A DNA stretch of 64,000 nt, from assembly GCA_028023455.1 (NCBI GenBank), contig JAQFVV010007256.1:1-64000 (forward strand), in the 5' to 3' direction. This document shows positions 48,500 to 59,965 of the stretch, one piece after another; the stretch's first letter is position 1; every line of letters begins with the position of its first letter. The notes beneath the pieces were generated by a model, which had not been told where the DNA came from, did not search any database, and saw only the letters and a program-made list of their open reading frames with translations. The translations under genes were made by a program, and so were the position numbers. Source of the DNA: Epiperipatus broadwayi (Eukaryota > Onychophora > Udeonychophora > Euonychophora > Peripatidae).

Positions 48500-49170
48500 T
48501 AGTGTTTGTTATATCCGCACTTACGACTGTGCCAATGTTATAACTGCAAGTCATACTGTGCGGTCAGCAAATAACGTTCGCTACTGTTCAACTGCGTATG
48601 CTCTCCAATGAATGGTCTGCAACGAATGCTCTAAATATTCTCTGTATTCTCTGCAATGGATGCTCTCCAAACGAATGGTCTGCACTGAATGGTCTGCCAC
48701 GGATGCTCTCCAACGAATGGTCTGTACCGACTGCTCTCCAATGAATGGTCTGCATGTGGATGCTCTCCAAACGAATGTTCTGCAACGATCTATTTCTACA
48801 GTTCGCTAAAGTTCAATTCCCACAATGTTCTTTCAGGCTGGCTGCTACAAAACGGTTCACAATGGGCGTACTTTAGCCCCAGTCCAGTGTAGCTGTACAT
48901 GAACTCTTCGTAGTAAGCACTACGACTGCTGTCAGCTATCTCCTACTGGAATTGAACAGTAACTCTACTGTAGATGCACTCCATACTGTCTGCTACTCGC
49001 TACTGTGTGACTGCTCTCTACTGCTCTCTATGTTACACTGCTAGATGTTACCCAGTCTTCTTATCACTCTCTGACAACTGCAACGATCAGTCAATGCACT
49101 GACCAATAAGGTAACATCTCTTATCTAGAAACATTTGTAATTAGCAAATATTTCTAGGAATTGTCGATCG
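48500..49170. repeat. GC-richer island with minisatellite (possible solo LTR)
   Basis: Base composition jumps from the AT-rich background. From 48,598 to 48,790 an imperfect unit of about 15/30 bases (ATGAATGGTCTGC, ACGAATGCTCTCCA) repeats at least six times. Flanking parts carry ACTGCTCTCTACTGCTCTCT. The segment starts TGTTATATCCGCAC near 48,507, LTR-like, but no matching terminal duplication was found. Open frames on both strands are by-products of the repeat. Confidence 0.5.
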
Positions 49171-49349
49171 CCATTACATCAATGCACTAATTAAATTCCT
49201 CAGCTATCAGAGCGCGATCTAAAAACAGCCTTATGAATAAATTCTAGTTTTTTCTGGAATGCACAAACATATCTGCCATTTTACAAAACACTACAGTGTT
49301 AAACACATGAATGCAGGAAGTTTAACTCTTGGAATTCAAATTATAGCAT

Positions 49350-49445
49350 ATTGATATTGATAAATATTGAACAAATAATGAAAATATATGTAAGAGATTG
49401 TGATCTGGCCTAACTAAAGAGTGCTGGTTTAATATGAAATGCAAT
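49350..49445 (+). repeat. Fragment of tRNA-related SINE (first family)
   Basis: Contains GTAAGAGATTGTGATCTGGC and CTAACTAAAGAGTGCTGG, corresponding to the central part of the family. Confidence 0.5.
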
Positions 49446-49471
49446 GATTCTTTCTTTAGGTGTTTGTTTAC

Positions 49472-49579
49472 ATGTTTTATGAATGTTTGGTTTAATATAT
49501 ATATATATTGTAACAGAATAAAATTATGTTTTATGAATGTTTGGTTTAATATATATATATATTGTAACAGAATAAAATT
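49472..49579. repeat. Tandem duplication, 54-bp unit
   Basis: ATGTTTTATGAATGTTTGG, a TA run and TTGTAACAGAATAAAATT occur twice in succession. TTTGTAACAGAATAAAA appears again at about 49,627. Confidence 0.9.
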
Positions 49580-50140
49580 ATGGGTCATACTGTATGCTCA
49601 GTCATAGCCTAGTTAATGATCACCATTTGTAACAGAATAAAAACAAAAAACAAAGAAGAATAATCCTAATTTACTAATGCCTGTGAATTGGAGTGTCATT
49701 GGTAACAGCATAAAAATAATTAACTAAAGAGAATAGCAATCAATAAATAACAATCCAATATCATGAGCCATGGTAAAAATTTGTGATATTAATATTTATA
49801 ACTATTACATATGCATACATGCCTGATGAATTGTGTTATTCTCTTTTTATCAGTTTTCTGTTTGGCTTAAATACACTTTGATAAAAGAATAAAACACTTT
49901 GCCAGGCATACTGACATATGTATGTAAAGTTTATATATATATGAAATATCTTAAATACATGGAAATTTCCAATACGTAAAAAAATAACATACATTGAAAA
50001 TTATTAAATTATTTATACATATAACCTCTATGAAGATTTATAAATATAAAAAATGTATATAATTATTGTTTTTTATTAATAAAGATTTTATTTAAAATAA
50101 GTATATTTACTATCTCAAAAGAGCATTTTCATATATATAA
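49580..50140. other. No gene seen
   Basis: AT-rich DNA without recognised features. Confidence 0.4.
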
Positions 50141-50246
50141 TAAAATAAAAAACCATATAACATTAAAATGCTAACTAAAAAACAAATTTTTACTATAAAT
50201 TTGTTTTTTAGCTAGTATTTTAATGTTATATGATTTTCTATTTTAT
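50141..50246. repeat. Near-perfect palindrome
   Basis: Arms of about 49 bases (AACATTAAAATGCTAACTAA on the left, TTAGCTAGTATTTTAATGTT on the right) with an 8-base centre near 50,193. A small fold-back element or hairpin. Confidence 0.8.
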
Positions 50247-50689
50247 TTACTATTACTAGTATAACGTTAGGCAGTAATTAATGAATATATATATATATTA
50301 TGAGAAAACCATTTAGTGTAATTGATTTTATGTAAAAGAGGTATTTACTTTTATGGCCATATTTGCTGTTAGTAATTTTATTAATTCTGTCCGAATTGTA
50401 TATTATTTCAACCAAATTTAAAGACATATATTATTGGTAATATATAATTTTATTAAAAAATAAAAAAGATTATGAATTAATGTGGTTGTTTTAATACAAA
50501 GAGATTTCGTAAAGTATTGCAAGAAAAATTATTTTCCAAAATGTTTGATCTTGATCTAAAATTACAATTGTGCGTGCGCACACACATATATATTAATTTG
50601 TGAAAAGATATTTGCAAAATATTGTTTAGTGATTTAGAAAAAAAACCAAAATAAATGTATCATATTTAATAATTAGCTACACACATTCA

Positions 50690-51175
50690 TCATCATTTTA
50701 ACCATTAGTAATCCATTGCAGAATGAAGATCTTTCAAGTTAAATCTATTTTTTTTTTAAATACTAGCTATTCTCCTCATGATACAAAAAACTTCTTATTT
50801 TATTGATCCATATTATGTTGTCTCTTTCTAGGTCTTCTATAACCTTTAGGACTCAGGTTAAGACTTTGCCCATCTGTTTATTATCATCTTATGTAGAAAT
50901 TGTGCAGTCTGTCTCCATTTCATTCTTTTAATTGTTTAAATGACTTCATCTCTCATCTATGTATTTTATTTTTGATCTCTTCTTGTTTTTCCTAACATAC
51001 ACCCGCCAATTCTTCTTTGAGTGGTCTGAAGTCTTTGTATTGCTTTTTTGTTAAGAATCCAAATCTCAGTTCCATAAGTAAGAACTGGTAAAACACATGT
51101 ATTAAAAACTTTTTTTTTTAAATATATAGACCCATTTCCTTTTAACATTAAATTATTTTTGCCCAAATAGTCCAA
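50690..51175 (-). pseudogene. RTE-type LINE 3' end fragment
   Basis: The minus strand encodes LKKKVFNTCVLPVLTYGTEI, then WILNKKAIQRLQTTQRRIGG and MLGKTRRDQK. This is the typical C-terminal segment after the RT thumb in RTE/BovB-like elements (KxxVFxxCVLPxLxYGxExW, LxxxQRxxxRxMLG, RD). After a stop the frame continues decayed to about 50,700. The 3' end includes TCCATTGCAGAATGAAG, similar to the conserved RTE tail. Confidence 0.8.
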
Positions 51176-52034
51176 CCAAGTTTAAAATGGGTGAAGTTAA
51201 AGTTGTGATTATAGATAATTTGATACATGTAAATCAAATATAGTTAGTCCCAAATTTTTCTTTGTTCCTTTACTTCATCTGGAATCATATTATTGTCTAT
51301 AATTTTTAAAAATTTAAAAAAAAAACAATTCTAGCATTATTTTTTAATATACTAATATTTTAGTCATCATAACATCTAGACTTCTTGATTTTCCTCATTT
51401 TTAATCAACCTATTGCTTTATTTAGTTTTGAATCTGTCATTTTTGAAATGCATTTTCCTGCCAACTACTAACTCCCAATATTTTTATTTTAAATTCATTG
51501 TTTTTGTCTGTATTTTTTTTAAACAATATAATGACATTTTTTTAAAAAAATGTCCTCTTAAAATGTTTCCAAATCTTTTCACAATCTTTTCTTCTCATGT
51601 TATTACTTTCAACAGTTAACACTTTATTAAATTCACACAAATCCATTTTAATCCTAGCTTAGTTATTTTAATTTTATCCTAGCTAAAACTATAATCTTTT
51701 TTTTTAATTTTAAAAACCACTTTATATTCCCCTCATGGGTCTTTTTTTTAGATTTTTTAAAATTTGTTTACTACATCTTTTCTTATTAATTCTTCTAGAT
51801 CACATAAACACTTACTTGCAATTTTTTTCATTCCATCTATTCATCCATCATAAATTCAAATTCAGTAATCTTTATAATTCTATCCAAGATTTTACAAACT
51901 TGTTAAAATTAGATTCTTCTTTTATTTTCCATTCATCCTTATCAATTCTTCTATAATGTTTTATACCTAATTTTTCAGACTATCAATGTAAAATGATAAT
52001 CATTGCTATATCATTTTTCTTCCCCATTAAGTAA
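51176..52034. other. No gene seen
   Basis: T-rich DNA. Open frames of about 70 codons encode only Phe/Leu/Ile-rich strings produced by T-runs. Confidence 0.4.
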
Positions 52035-53210
52035 TAATGGTAGTTTTATAATAGCATGTTGAAACTGCCTGAGGGCATTATTTCTATGATAGCGCACAGA
52101 AATATGCCGTTTAGGCAGCCTCCACTATCGAACCTTCTATTTCTAATGTGTAAGCCTAGAAATAGTCTGTTGATACATGGTGGCTGTGTCTATTTCTATG
52201 CTAATGCACAGAAACATGATGTTTAATCTGCTGCAGAAGCTATTGTGTCAGCTTACAGCTCAGATTTGTGTTATGCATTTTTGATGTGTGATCGCATTTC
52301 ACTTTTGGGTACAGTATTGTGTGAGGGGCTGGAATTCCGAATGTCAAGACTATTTTAATATTCATTAAGACCTTCTCCCCCTCTATCTCCCATGTTTTAT
52401 GAATGTCTACTAACAATTATGAGCATAGTCTCATGCTTCCACAGCCCAGATTTCCTGCTCAAAAAATTTGTCAAGTGTAGGTGTAAGTGTGATTTTGATC
52501 AAATCACGCTCTAAGTCATGTTTCTGCAAGAACAACTGTGAGCTTAATAAAATGGCTGAAATAGTAAAGTTTCCAAATGTCAAAGTTCTCTGACTTCTGG
52601 AAGGGTTATCAAACAAAAGAGCTTGAAGATGCATGCATGCTGTTCCTGAAGAGCCAAAAAAGTTGGTTTTAATTGCCATATATATTTGTTTTTGTAATTA
52701 CCGTAAAAAGTTAGTCAACCTTCGAGTTGCATTCCATTTTGTTAAGAATTGGGACTCCCCCCCCAAAGTTTGACTTTTTGTTGTAAATGTTACCATTAAA
52801 TGGAAATATATTTATTAGTAATTTTTTAAAAAAAAAGTTTATTTCGTAGAATACCAAACCAAAAATATAAGTAATGAAAATAATAAAAAGTAACTACTTT
52901 TTAAAATTAATTTTGATGTATTTTTTTTTATTAAAATTGATTTGATATTACTTTTAAATGTGATAAACAAACGCCAAAAAACCCTGGCCTGAAAATATAA
53001 GTAATGAAAAGAATAAAAATTAAGTACTTTTTTAAATTCATTTTGATTTATGCATTTATTTAAAAAATTTATTTGATATTACTTTTAAATGTGATAAACA
53101 AACCAAAAAACTAAAAAAAAAACCCCAGCCCGGCAACATTATATTTATCTTTATTTACAAACAAACCACGCCCTCGGGCGGTTTGACATGCTATTATAAA
53201 ACTACCCGTA
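52035..53210. mobile_element. About 1.18-kb TIR element (unclassified DNA transposon), copy 2
   Basis: The left end TAATGGTAGTTTTATAATAG, CATGTTGAAACTGCCTGAGG faces the right end CCTCGGGCGGTTTGACATG, CTATTATAAAACTACCCGTA, inverted repeats of about 45 bases. The interior holds a tandem duplication (52,863-53,120), a C-run at 52,757 and an 82-codon minus-strand ORF at 52,431-52,679 of unknown identity. The ends resemble those of 44,703-45,948. No transposase recognised. Confidence 0.75.
52863..53120. repeat. Tandem duplication inside the TIR element, about 130-bp unit
   Basis: AATATAAGTAATGAAAA, GATTTGATATTACTTTTAAA-like and TGTGATAAACAAAC recur in the same order from 52,863 and from 52,993. 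Confidence 0.8.
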
Positions 53211-55154
53211 ATAATTCTTTTTATATTTTTTAGTTCCACTTTAAATCCTTCTTCAATCTTGTAAACTTTCATTGTATATAACTCTTATATTGTCAAATTG
53301 CATTCTAGCTATTAATCATGTCTTTTTTAATAATGCTTATTTTTTTATATTTTCTACTCCTTCTGTTTCTTGAATATGACTATTCAAATCATCTACAATC
53401 TATAAATAATATAAAAGAGTTATATAAGAATAAATAAAAGTATACAGTATAATATGATATAAGATAACATCAGGTTTATTACTATTTGGTGCAAATATTG
53501 AGAAGAGAGACAAAAATAGACAAGAATTTGAATTGTAATTGTGCTTATATAAAAAGTAGGACTATTGGGTTCTGAGCTCATGGCCATTTTAAAATTTAAA
53601 AACCACTGTGGACACATCCAACTAATAAATGACATAAATATTTAATAAAAGTACTTTAAATGCATATTTTAGAAATTATAAGCTAATAAAAATAATAAGC
53701 TTTATTTTATTAGGGATTTTTTTTAAAAAATTTACCTTCATAATATAATTAAAATACAATGGCACAAAGCACCAGAATATGGTGGGGAAGGGAAAAGATG
53801 GTTTGGCCAGTCCAAAGGATCACCCAAAAGATGCAGAAGTCTGATCAAACCAAGCTTATAATTTCCAAATACTAAAAGATTATACTATATGCCCATATTA
53901 AATAAAGCATATTATTTTTACTAGTTTATAATTTCTAAAATATTAATTTAAAGTTATTTTTATTCAATATTTATGTTATTTTATCATTTGGATGTGTCAG
54001 TAATGATTTTAGTTGATGCTCACAGCCATTTTGAAATCGTTAGCACAAATTAAATCAGCACCCAATACTGAATTGTTTTTGGTATCTAAATTGTGAAATG
54101 AGATTCAAACAAAATTGTATGAAGAATGGTAAAAACATAAAGGTAATGAAAGATAATTTTTTTTGCTTAGGTCTTTATGGTAAAGATAAAAGAATATGAG
54201 ACAGAAGAAGAAAAAAAATATGTCAGTAGTAGGAAAATGATTTGATGATTATAGATTATTAAGAGATCAATAAGAGTAAGAAAGTAAATAGTTTGTTTAT
54301 AATAATTTCAGATAATTGGAAGTTTTGGGTTAGCAAACAAGATTTCTGGGGATATGGCCTATGTATAGAAATTTCTGGTTACATTTAAAAAGCCATATTT
54401 TATTACTTCAGTAATCTAGAAGACTGTACTACTTATTTAAAGCATAATACTTATAATATATTATTGCAATATTAAATGATCTTAAATTTAAAAATAGCTA
54501 CAAATATTTATTAATAAAAAATATACAAAGCTTTAGTTTATTACAATTTATAAACATCGTGCTATATAAAATAAATATCCCATTTACAAAGTAAGGATAA
54601 AATATTTGTGTAGAAATAAAAAAAGTTAGAAAAGTGACACATTCTAAAGATATTAAAAGGAACAAATGGTATTCATAACATTTGATTTATTCTACTTAAA
54701 TACCAGAAATGTTAAAAGCTTTTCAATATTTAATTCTAAGTGAAATGTCTTTTAGAAATTTATTTTACTTCTTTGTTCTTAACAGCACTAAATATTTGAA
54801 CAGATATGTGAAGTTTCAAACAACTATTATTCATTCCAGTAGAGGGTAAAAAATTGAGTTAATTTATGTTAAAATTCTTTCACTGTTTGAAAATGAATTT
54901 AAATAATGTTAAGTTTAATCAATAGATGTTTAATCTATAAAAAATAAATTCTTTTTTAAGAAACACATTTATTTTTTTTAAATTTTTAGTTTACGTTTAA
55001 AATAATTTACAAACGGAAAATTAGTTAGAAAAGAAGGATTTTTCCTATACATAAACATTATCAGATGAAATAAGTTAATAATTTAAGAATTTTTTTAAAA
55101 AAAATTGAATCAGATGCAAACGGTAGTTGAAATTGAAATCTAAAGAATACAAGT
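53211..55154. other. No gene seen
   Basis: AT-rich DNA. A short piece near 54,525-54,600 (TTACAATTTATAAACATCGT, GCTATATAAAATAAATA) is a fragment of the fold-back family at 30.7-31.7 kb. Nothing else recognised. Confidence 0.4.
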
Positions 55155-55277
55155 CGCTGCAGTGTTAAATTATTCCAACAGCGCTCCCTGTGAGACAAAT
55201 ATAAAGAATGAATTAACTATATTCAGGTTTTATGTTTGTCTCACAGGGAGCGCTGTTGGAATGATTTAACGTTGTGG
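55155..55277. repeat. Small palindromic MITE-like element
   Basis: Left arm 55,164-55,199 and right arm 55,235-55,270 are reverse complements over 36 bases with a single mismatch, including CCAACAGCGCTCCCTGTGAG. The loop is 35 bases. The GC content of the arms is high for the region. Confidence 0.8.
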
Positions 55278-55654
55278 TGATTAATATTGTTTTTTTTTGT
55301 ACTAAAATCAACGTGAACCAGAAAAAACAAGTGTGAAAATATTATAAGCGCTCTAAGAATTTCAATTATCTTTATGCTATACTCAGTACTTAACTGGCCA
55401 TCATATAATGTAATTAATAATGATGTTCTTGTTTAGACACGTAAATAAATATTATAGACATACTTATAAATGTGCAACATATTCACTCGTATGTATACAA
55501 TTGTATACATAACAGTAAATACAATCTTTTTAAAAATAATAAATGCTGTTATAAAAATTAATATACAATTCTAATTCAATATTCGACAACATGATAACAA
55601 GAAAGAGGTGCCTATGAGTTTGTTCATACACTCATGTATAAAGATTGATAATTT

Positions 55655-55785
55655 GGTGGATAGGTGAGTGAGAAAATGGACAGAGAGTAAGGTAAGGAAG
55701 TGGACAAATAGGCAGGTAACCAGAGAGGTTAATAGGTAGGTAGGTAGGAAGACAGACAGATAGATGGATAGACAGACAAACATCA
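55655..55785. repeat. GGTA/GATA-type degenerate microsatellite
   Basis: Purine-rich degenerate tetranucleotides (GGTAGGTAGGTAGG, GACAGACAGATAGATGGATA). The minus-strand ORF across it is a by-product. Confidence 0.8.
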
Positions 55786-56224
55786 TTGATAATATGAATT
55801 ACACTGATTATATGAATTACAACTGAAGCATTTTGTTAAAGGATTACAAAAAAAAAAAAAAAAAATTAAATATATATATATAATGATCAGCTTCTAAATT
55901 GTAAAATATGACATATGAATTAGCCATAGTCTGGTGTCTGGATAAACCCTCTTTATCAGCTGTGCTAAGAATTTAATACCAGTCATACATCAGAATTAAT
56001 TAGAATTTTATTTATATAAACCAGATTTTTATTTATTTGAAAGAGTAAAAGATATAACTTTACACAAACAAGTTGCTTATAAAGTCATCCAGGATACCTT
56101 ATATTGCTATATTCTTGCATAGAAAAAAAATGACAATTTCAGTTTTATAATGGAAATTTTACTGACTGTGTATATAATAAGTAATTTTCTTTATATAAAA
56201 GTGGTGGTTAAAAATTGCATTTTT

Positions 56225-56410
56225 ATCAATTTAAAACATTATCACCTCTCTCCATAAAATAGTGCCATCCAGTGCGAGCCATAGTAATCAATGGATTCTA
56301 GGGGGATTCTGCATCAAAGTTCCTATCTAGTGCCTACTCATCTAATATCCATAGACTAGTTTTTAACTTGAAGCCTTCATCAGTTATGAGCCTTGAACCT
56401 TAGAACATTG
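56225..56410 (-). repeat. Hammerhead-like terminal-repeat family, copy on minus strand
   Basis: The minus strand reads ACTGATGAAGGCTTCAAG, AAAACTAGTCTATGGATATT, AGATGAGTAGGCACTAG, then CTTTGATGCAGAATCCCCC and GGCTCGCACTGGATGGCAC. It aligns over its length with the copies at 56,705-56,990 and 61,580-61,735. Confidence 0.6.
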
Positions 56411-56704
56411 CATGTTGATCATTGGATATAATGGAATTCTCCAGCAGCCACCTTTTACTTTTTTAATTAACTATAACAATGTTTTCAATCTAACTTCATT
56501 CACATATTCAGTCATACAGATCTGACACCAGTTCAGTGTCTATATATTTTGGTGCCTTTAGTTTTTTAATAAGCATAGTCACTATCAACTATATATTCTA
56601 ATGTTTGGTTTTTTTAATAATCATAATCACTATCATCCTTTGGGCAGAACTGACATTAAGCCACTAAAACATCACATGATGACCTTTTCTCGTGCATACC
56701 CAAA

Positions 56705-56990
56705 TTGTTAAAGCAAGAACAACTCTCTCCATGCAGAAATGCCACCCAGTGCAAGGCATAGCAATCAATAGATGATAGAAGGTTTGTGCATCAAAATATT
56801 TATCTAGTACCTACTGATACAGTGCTTTCAGATTCAAGACTTTCTCACTGATGAAGGCCACAAGAAAGAAACTAGTCTGGGTATATGGATGAGTAGGCAC
56901 TAAATAGAGATTTTGATGTATAAACTTTCTAAAATCCATTGCTTATTATGGCTTGCATTGGGTGGTACTACTGTTTGGAGATTGCTACTG
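56705..56990. repeat. Inverted pair of the hammerhead-like terminal-repeat family
   Basis: The left arm (CTCTCTCCATGCAGAAATGC, CACCCAGTGCAAGGCATAGC) and right arm (GGCTTGCATTGGGTGGTACT, ACTGTTTGGAG) are reverse complements around about 56,840. The right half carries CTCACTGATGAAGGCC, GAAACTAGTC and TGGGTATATGGATGAGTAGG. Confidence 0.6.
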
Positions 56991-57436
56991 TTCTAACAGG
57001 TTGTATAAGAATAAGAACTCATGTGATATTTTATTGCTGTGTCAATTTAACATGAATTGTATATATATAATTAATCATCATCATCTTATCATTTATTATA
57101 TTAAAAAGATAATGTTTCCAGAATATGTGTCATTGTCTTAAAAAAGGCAATCTATTTAATAATAATGTGAGTTATACCTTTGATATTTTTATTAAAGTAA
57201 ATATCTGCTGCATATGAAATAAAATCATGTGTTAGTGATGCTTAAGACTTTGTCACATCTGATAAAATAAATTTCCTGAAACCAACTCCATAAGTCTTGT
57301 ATTATCATATTTTACAATATAAAAATTGATTTATATATAATATCTATTTCACAGAACAATACATATGAATGTTACTAAGTCAACCTATAAGAAGAATTTC
57401 CAAAAAATCTTTTAAATAAATCTATAAATAACACTT

Positions 57437-57520
57437 TTTGTTATATCAATGCCAATCTACTTTGTCAGATAAAAGGATCATCTTTTATCTGTCAAATTGG
57501 ATTGGCATTGATAAAACAAA
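57437..57520. repeat. Hairpin repeat
   Basis: TTTGTTATATCAATGCCAAT faces ATTGGCATTGATAAAACAAA, and TCAGATAAAAG faces CTTTTATCTGTC inward. Arms of about 40 bases with few mismatches. It creates part of a 60-codon ORF, which is therefore not taken as a gene. Confidence 0.75.
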
Positions 57521-57776
57521 TGATGGATGTTATTTACTGGTTTATTTAAATGACTCTTTAAGGATTCTGTTTGTAAATTGTTTTAGTAATGTATTCAGAC
57601 TTGTTTGTTCCATGAAATAGGTTTATATTCTTAATATTATATATTTAATAAACTATAAAATTATTTATGTGCTCATTAAAAGTCATTAATTTATATATAA
57701 TTGTATTGGTTTGATGCACACACACATGTATATATATATATATCAAAATATTAATATATAACAAACTAACCAAAGG

Positions 57777-57949
57777 AAATCCAATAAATAATATTATATT
57801 TTAACCAGAGGACTGGCTTTCATGAAAAAGAAAAAAAATACACAGTAAAATGGCGATAATCAAAAATTATCGCCATTTTACTGTGTATTTTTTTTCTTTC
57901 TGATGAAAACCAGTCCTCTGGTTGAAATATAATATTATTTATTGGATTT
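57777..57949. repeat. Near-perfect 173-bp palindrome
   Basis: Arms of about 84 bases pair from AAATCCAATAAATAATATTA to its complement ending at 57,949, with a centre of a few bases at about 57,864 (GATAATCAAAAATTATC). Only a few mismatches and short indels. MITE-like or a young inverted duplication. Confidence 0.85.
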
Positions 57950-57969
57950 ATAAGTCTTTTTTTTGTTTA

Positions 57970-59965
57970 TATATATATGCATATATAAACATTAAAAACA
58001 TAAAGCTAAACTAGTCAATAAATAATCAAAATTACCCCAAATCCAAAACTCAAACAGACTAGCCAAAAAAAAATAAAATCTACAATACAACCCACTGCTA
58101 TAAGCAGACTTCTCAAGCATAAAGTATTAAATAACAACATATTTATATTAAACATTACCCACAATTCCATTTATTTCCCAACTATCCTTAATATTAAAAA
58201 AACTTTTAAATAAGTTAATTGTTTTAGAATCATAAATTTTTAATAATAAAGATTCGTTAATTCTTCTATGGTTCTTTAATATTTTCCAACTGATGACATA
58301 TTACCCTGAAGCCATATCAGTGTGATCTTCAGATCTTTAAGATAACATCTCCAAGTGATTTGTGGACAAATGCAATCACTAAAATTTGTCCGCAAATCAC
58401 ATGGACCTGACACATTAAAGATCGCAAGATCAGACTGATATGGCTTCAGGGTAATATGTCATTGGTTGGAAAAAAAAAGTACAAAAAAGTACATGCATGC
58501 GTCAAAATAATTTAGAAATTAAAAGTAATTAAGTGTAAGTTTGATAATTTAGAAATTGAAAGTAACTAAGTGTAAATTTTATAATTGTATAATTTTTTTT
58601 TTGTAAATTTAAAATAAATAGACAAATAAAGAACACTTTTCCCGATTATCTGGCATTATTAATGGCGACCTGGACAATAACTTAAAATGTACTCTATATT
58701 ACGAATTTTTATAACAAAAAAAAAAAAAATCAAAAAAATGTACTTGCATTAAAAATTATCTTATTTTTACAACATTTCCGACAGTATTTAACTCAATTAT
58801 TCATGTTAAAAATATATAAAACAAACAATTTGAAAATATGTCTAATTTTTTGACTGAAAATTAGAAAAGTCAGTGTGTAGCGCTGTAATGGGCAAGAGGG
58901 AGGGGGCTTTTTTTGTTTTTAACAGGCCAAACGGCCAATATTATGCTCAAATATAAAATACAAACCACTAACAATGCCAGACATTGTATTACTCTCATAG
59001 CTGTAATTTTTATAATTGCGGATGAATTTTTAAAAAAAAAATTTCTGTATAATATAATTCAGAAATTAAAAATAAAATTAATTAATTGTACTTTTTATAA
59101 TTGCAGAAGAATTTACAAAATAATATACATCAAAATGACATTATTTATTAGAAACAAAAATGAAAATTACTTACAAATAGCGTCCACTGCGGTGGACTAG
59201 TAGCAAAATCACAAAAGACAGACAAATGACAAAATTTCCCAAAGCTCTCTCCGATTTTTAAATCTTATGGGTCAAAAAAATCCAAAAATTGGATTAATCA
59301 TGTCAGTGTCTTGATTGACATGACAACGTTGTCATGTTATCATCAATGATGTTTGCCGGAAGGAAAATCGGTAAGTATAAAATGTCATTGGTTGAATAAT
59401 ACTAAAGTACCTCTTCTTTTTATTTCATTTCTCTCAAAGAAGACAACTTTAGCTTCATCAGTTTGTATCTTTTTCATGGATATATAAAGCAAAACTGATA
59501 TTAATTTTTAACTCTACTTTTATGTACCTTTATTCTTTCATTTAAGCTCAAACTATATAAACCTACTTACAAAAATAAGGGATAATATACACTACACCAA
59601 GAATAGTCTTTCTATCAAAAGTTTATTATATAATACAAAAGAAATTTTTGATAGGAAGACTATTCTTGGTGTAGTGTATATTATCCCTTGTTTTTGTAAG
59701 AAGGTTTATGGAGATCAGAGTAGTTTGAGCTTAAATGAAAGAATGAAGTTCTTTTAATATTAAAAATGGATGGGAAGTAAATGGAATTGTGGGTAATGTT
59801 TAATATAAATATATTGTTGTTTTGTAGTTCTTTACACTTGAGAAGTCTGCTTGTAGCAGTAAAACCATTGGTTGTGTTGTAGATTTTATTTTCTTGGCTA
59901 GTTTGGGTGAGTTTTGGATTTGGGGTAATTTTGATATACACACATATGCATATATGTAAATAAGT
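57970..59965. repeat. Large palindrome with a nested insertion in its left arm
   Basis: Left arm 57,970-58,220 (AAAGCTAAACTAGTCAATAA, CAGACTAGCC, GCAGACTTCTCAAGC, CATTACCCACAATTCCATTT) returns inverted at 59,965-59,755. The central palindrome 59,531-59,745 continues the pairing to a loop near 59,630. The right arm joins these two parts directly, while the left arm is split by about 1.3 kb, so a later insertion sits at roughly 58,220-59,515. Confidence 0.7.
58284..58472. repeat. 189-bp palindrome, part of the nested TIR-like insertion
   Basis: TTCCAACTGATGACATATTA, CCCTGAAGCCATATCAG on the left faces CTGATATGGCTTCAGGG, TAATATGTCATTGGTTGGAA on the right. A third copy of the terminal sequence, ATGTCATTGGTTGAATAA, lies at 59,382-59,399. 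The nested element may therefore span 58,284-59,396 with one duplicated end. Confidence 0.65.

Noticed and set aside
48588-48892. Overlapping ORFs on both strands with repeated Cys/Asn/Gly or His/Ser/Glu strings
   Set aside because: Open frames produced by a short-period minisatellite whose unit lacks stops.
52431-52679. 82-codon minus-strand ORF inside the TIR element
   Set aside because: No domain and no similarity to a transposase that I can see; mentioned with the element but not called as a gene.
55571-55786. 71-codon minus-strand ORF rich in Leu/Ser/Thr
   Set aside because: Runs through a GGTA/GATA microsatellite.
57437-57520. CRISPR-like or regulatory array from repeated short hairpins
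   Set aside because: Single hairpins, no regularly spaced direct repeats, and the genome is eukaryotic.
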